Both the position numbers and the translations under genes were made by a program. Positions 14,972 through 16,191 of a stretch of 16,191 bases of DNA are shown here, in pieces. The DNA is taken from positions 1 to 16,191 of the forward strand of contig CAJUIQ010000034.1 in NCBI GenBank assembly GCA_910586545.1, read 5' to 3'. Every line of letters starts with the position of its first letter. Position 1 is the first letter of the stretch. This DNA is from an uncultured Eubacteriales bacterium (GTDB lineage Bacteria > Bacillota > Clostridia > Oscillospirales > CAG-272). The notes below the pieces were generated by a model that had not been told where the DNA came from, did not search any database, and worked only from the letters and a program-made list of their open reading frames with translations.

Positions 14972-15000
14972 ATATTACCATATCCCATATAGTTTGTCAA
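14972..15000 (-). promoter_or_regulatory. Promoter of the DUF4091/dockerin gene
   Basis: On the minus strand, TTGACA (14995-15000), a 17-base spacer and TAATAT (14972-14977). This leaves a leader of about 55 bases containing a small CGCG-based hairpin before the AGGAGGAG site and GTG start. Confidence 0.65.
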
Positions 15001-15166
15001 TAATGTATGAAAAGTTCAAAAGAGAAAGAAAGCCTTTTGTGCAATCCCTTTATTATTTTTATATCTTTCTGCAAAAGTTAAAAAAATCTTAAACTTTTGT
15101 CATATTGAACCTTAAAGTCCCTTTGCGTATGATAGTGTTACGGGCAAAAAAGAACAAAAGAACCTA

Positions 15167-15195
15167 TTGACAACCTGTTAAAGAGGTGTTATACT
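15167..15195 (+). promoter_or_regulatory. Promoter of the fused-type ABC transporter gene
   Basis: A perfect -35 TTGACA (15167-15172), a 17-base spacer and TATACT (15190-15195) lie 64 bases before the ATG at 15260. The -10 box is the first six bases of the palindrome at 15190-15228, which suggests repression by a protein bound there. The remaining 15001-15166 stretch is AT-rich and I see no gene in it. Confidence 0.75.
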
Positions 15196-15228
15196 AACTG
15201 TGCTATTTTGAATAGTACAGTTAGTATA
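15190..15228. promoter_or_regulatory. 39-bp palindromic operator overlapping the -10 box
   Basis: Arms TATACTAACTGT (15190-15201) and ACAGTTAGTATA (15217-15228) are perfect inverted complements. Inside them CTATT (15203-15207) pairs with AATAG (15211-15215) around a TTG centre, with only the G/T position between unpaired in DNA. The position over the -10 box and start site fits an operator for a dimeric repressor. GntR/YtrA-type regulators often control this class of ABC transporter in Firmicutes, but no regulator gene is in the window. As RNA it would form a hairpin only if transcription starts within or before it. Confidence 0.7.
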
Positions 15229-15259
15229 CACATTACAAACACAACAGAAAGGATTTCCC

Positions 15260-16191
15260 ATGCTCGAAACAAAAAACCTATGTAAAATCTATAAGCCTAA
15301 AAAAGGCGTACCCGTCACAGCACTAGATAAAATATCTCTTCGTTTTCCTGATAAAGGAATGGTCTTCCTGCTGGGAAAATCCGGCAGCGGAAAATCAACT
15401 CTGCTGAACCTGCTTGGGGGACTGGACAGATACGACAGCGGCGAAATTATCATCAAGGGCGTGTCCTCCAAAGATTTTAAGCAAAAGCACTTTGATTCCT
15501 ACCGTAATACATATGTAGGATTTATCTTCCAGGAGTATAATGTGCTGGAGGAATTTTCTGTGGGCGCCAACATTGCGCTGGCCATCGAACTGCAGAATAA
15601 AAAAGCCAGCGACGAAGAAATCACACAAATTCTGCGTGATGTTGATCTGGATGGATTTGGGAACCGCAAGCCTAACGAGTTGTCAGGCGGACAAAAACAG
15701 CGTGTTGCAATTGCGCGGGCGCTGGTAAAAAAGCCGGAAATTATTATGGCGGACGAACCAACCGGGGCGCTGGATTCCAATACCGGACGGCAGGTTCTGG
15801 AAACACTGAAAAAGTTGTCCAAGAAAAAGCTGGTCATTATTGTATCCCACGACAGGGAGTTTGCAGAAAACTATGCGGACCGCATCATCGAATTAGCGGA
15901 CGGTCGGGTGATCAGCGATATGGAGGTAGACGCCTCCTCTCCTGTTGAAGAAGCATCCGCGCTTACCTACGACGGACAGGAAATACAAGTGCCGGTAGGA
16001 TACCACCTTACAGAAGAGGATCGGGCCGCCATCAATGCATATATTGAAGATTTGCAAAAGGACACAACCGTCCGTATCGGCAAAAAAAAGGCCGGAAAAA
16101 AATTCGCCCCAACGGATACTACTAAAATCAAGCCCGCCGGCGGCGAATCCTTCCATTTGATCAAATCTAAGCTGACAATGAAAAACGCTTT
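15260..16191 (+). CDS. ABC transporter ATP-binding protein, probable ATPase-permease fusion (3' end cut by window)
   Basis: The reading frame is open from the ATG at 15260 (GAAAGGA upstream) to the window edge, giving 310 residues so far. It is a MacB/LolD/BceA-type ATPase: Walker A GKSGSGKST (39-47), Q-loop FQEYN (90-94), signature LSGGQ (141-145), Walker B IIMADE (161-166), then GALDS and the VSHDREF H-loop segment. After the ATPase domain (about 1-225) comes a charged linker ending in FHLIKSKL-TMKNA, a juxtamembrane pattern seen where the ATPase is fused to an FtsX/MacB-type permease. I therefore expect membrane segments beyond the window. Such transporters act in antimicrobial peptide resistance, lipid or peptide extraction. 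Control is probably through the palindrome at 15190-15228. Confidence 0.9.
   Translation, partial: MLETKNLCKIYKPKKGVPVTALDKISLRFPDKGMVFLLGKSGSGKSTLLNLLGGLDRYDSGEIIIKGVSSKDFKQKHFDSYRNTYVGFIFQEYNVLEEFSVGANIALAIELQNKKASDEEITQILRDVDLDGFGNRKPNELSGGQKQRVAIARALVKKPEIIMADEPTGALDSNTGRQVLETLKKLSKKKLVIIVSHDREFAENYADRIIELADGRVISDMEVDASSPVEEASALTYDGQEIQVPVGYHLTEEDRAAINAYIEDLQKDTTVRIGKKKAGKKFAPTDTTKIKPAGGESFHLIKSKLTMKNA

Noticed and set aside
1..16191. CRISPR array, prophage or integrated mobile element
   Set aside because: No regularly spaced direct repeats, integrase, transposase or phage structural genes are visible anywhere in the window.

Overview
The window looks like a chromosomal segment of a low-to-mid-GC, spore-forming Clostridia (Firmicutes), probably an Oscillospirales/Ruminococcaceae-type anaerobe. 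The basis is strong AGGAGG-type ribosome binding sites, near-consensus TTGACA/TATAAT promoters, T-tailed hairpin terminators, a lipobox solute-binding protein, a SleB-type cortex hydrolase, a type I dockerin and a monoderm-style 'Gld-like' ABC operon. The taxonomic placement is inference; no rRNA or marker gene is present.

Layout. 1-1260: tail of an upstream unit (terminator) and an HSL-type alpha/beta-hydrolase (+). 1273-2115: an unrecognised 280-residue protein (-). 2116-3132: about 1 kb without a convincing protein gene but dense in structure. It holds two diverged copies of a paired-hairpin element (A about 2467-2685, B about 2832-3028), each bracketed by promoter-like sequences on both strands, plus T-tailed minus-strand terminators and a nested hairpin resembling part of a tRNA. 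3133-4119: secreted SleB-like hydrolase (-). 4485-5948: solute-binding lipoprotein (+). 6039-7079: mreB (-). 7406-11891: four-gene operon (+) of ABC ATPase, ABC-2 permease, GldG-like protein and DUF4340 protein. 11966-14908: a 980-residue secreted DUF4091/GH123-like enzyme with seven CxxC motifs and a C-terminal dockerin (-). 15260-end: the N-terminal part of a probable fused ATPase-permease ABC transporter (+), behind a strong promoter that overlaps a 39-bp palindrome.

How the parts fit. The four-gene operon is the only clear multi-gene system: the ATPase and permease form an export or extraction machine, and the GldG-like and DUF4340 proteins are its membrane-anchored extracellular partners. 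Most other genes are single transcription units separated by terminators, several of them bidirectional between convergent genes. The strongest candidate for something undescribed is the pair of structured elements at 2.5-3.0 kb: the loop sequences and the inter-loop spacing are identical while the stems differ with base pairing kept, which is the signature expected of a conserved RNA fold. I could not match it to an RNA family from memory.
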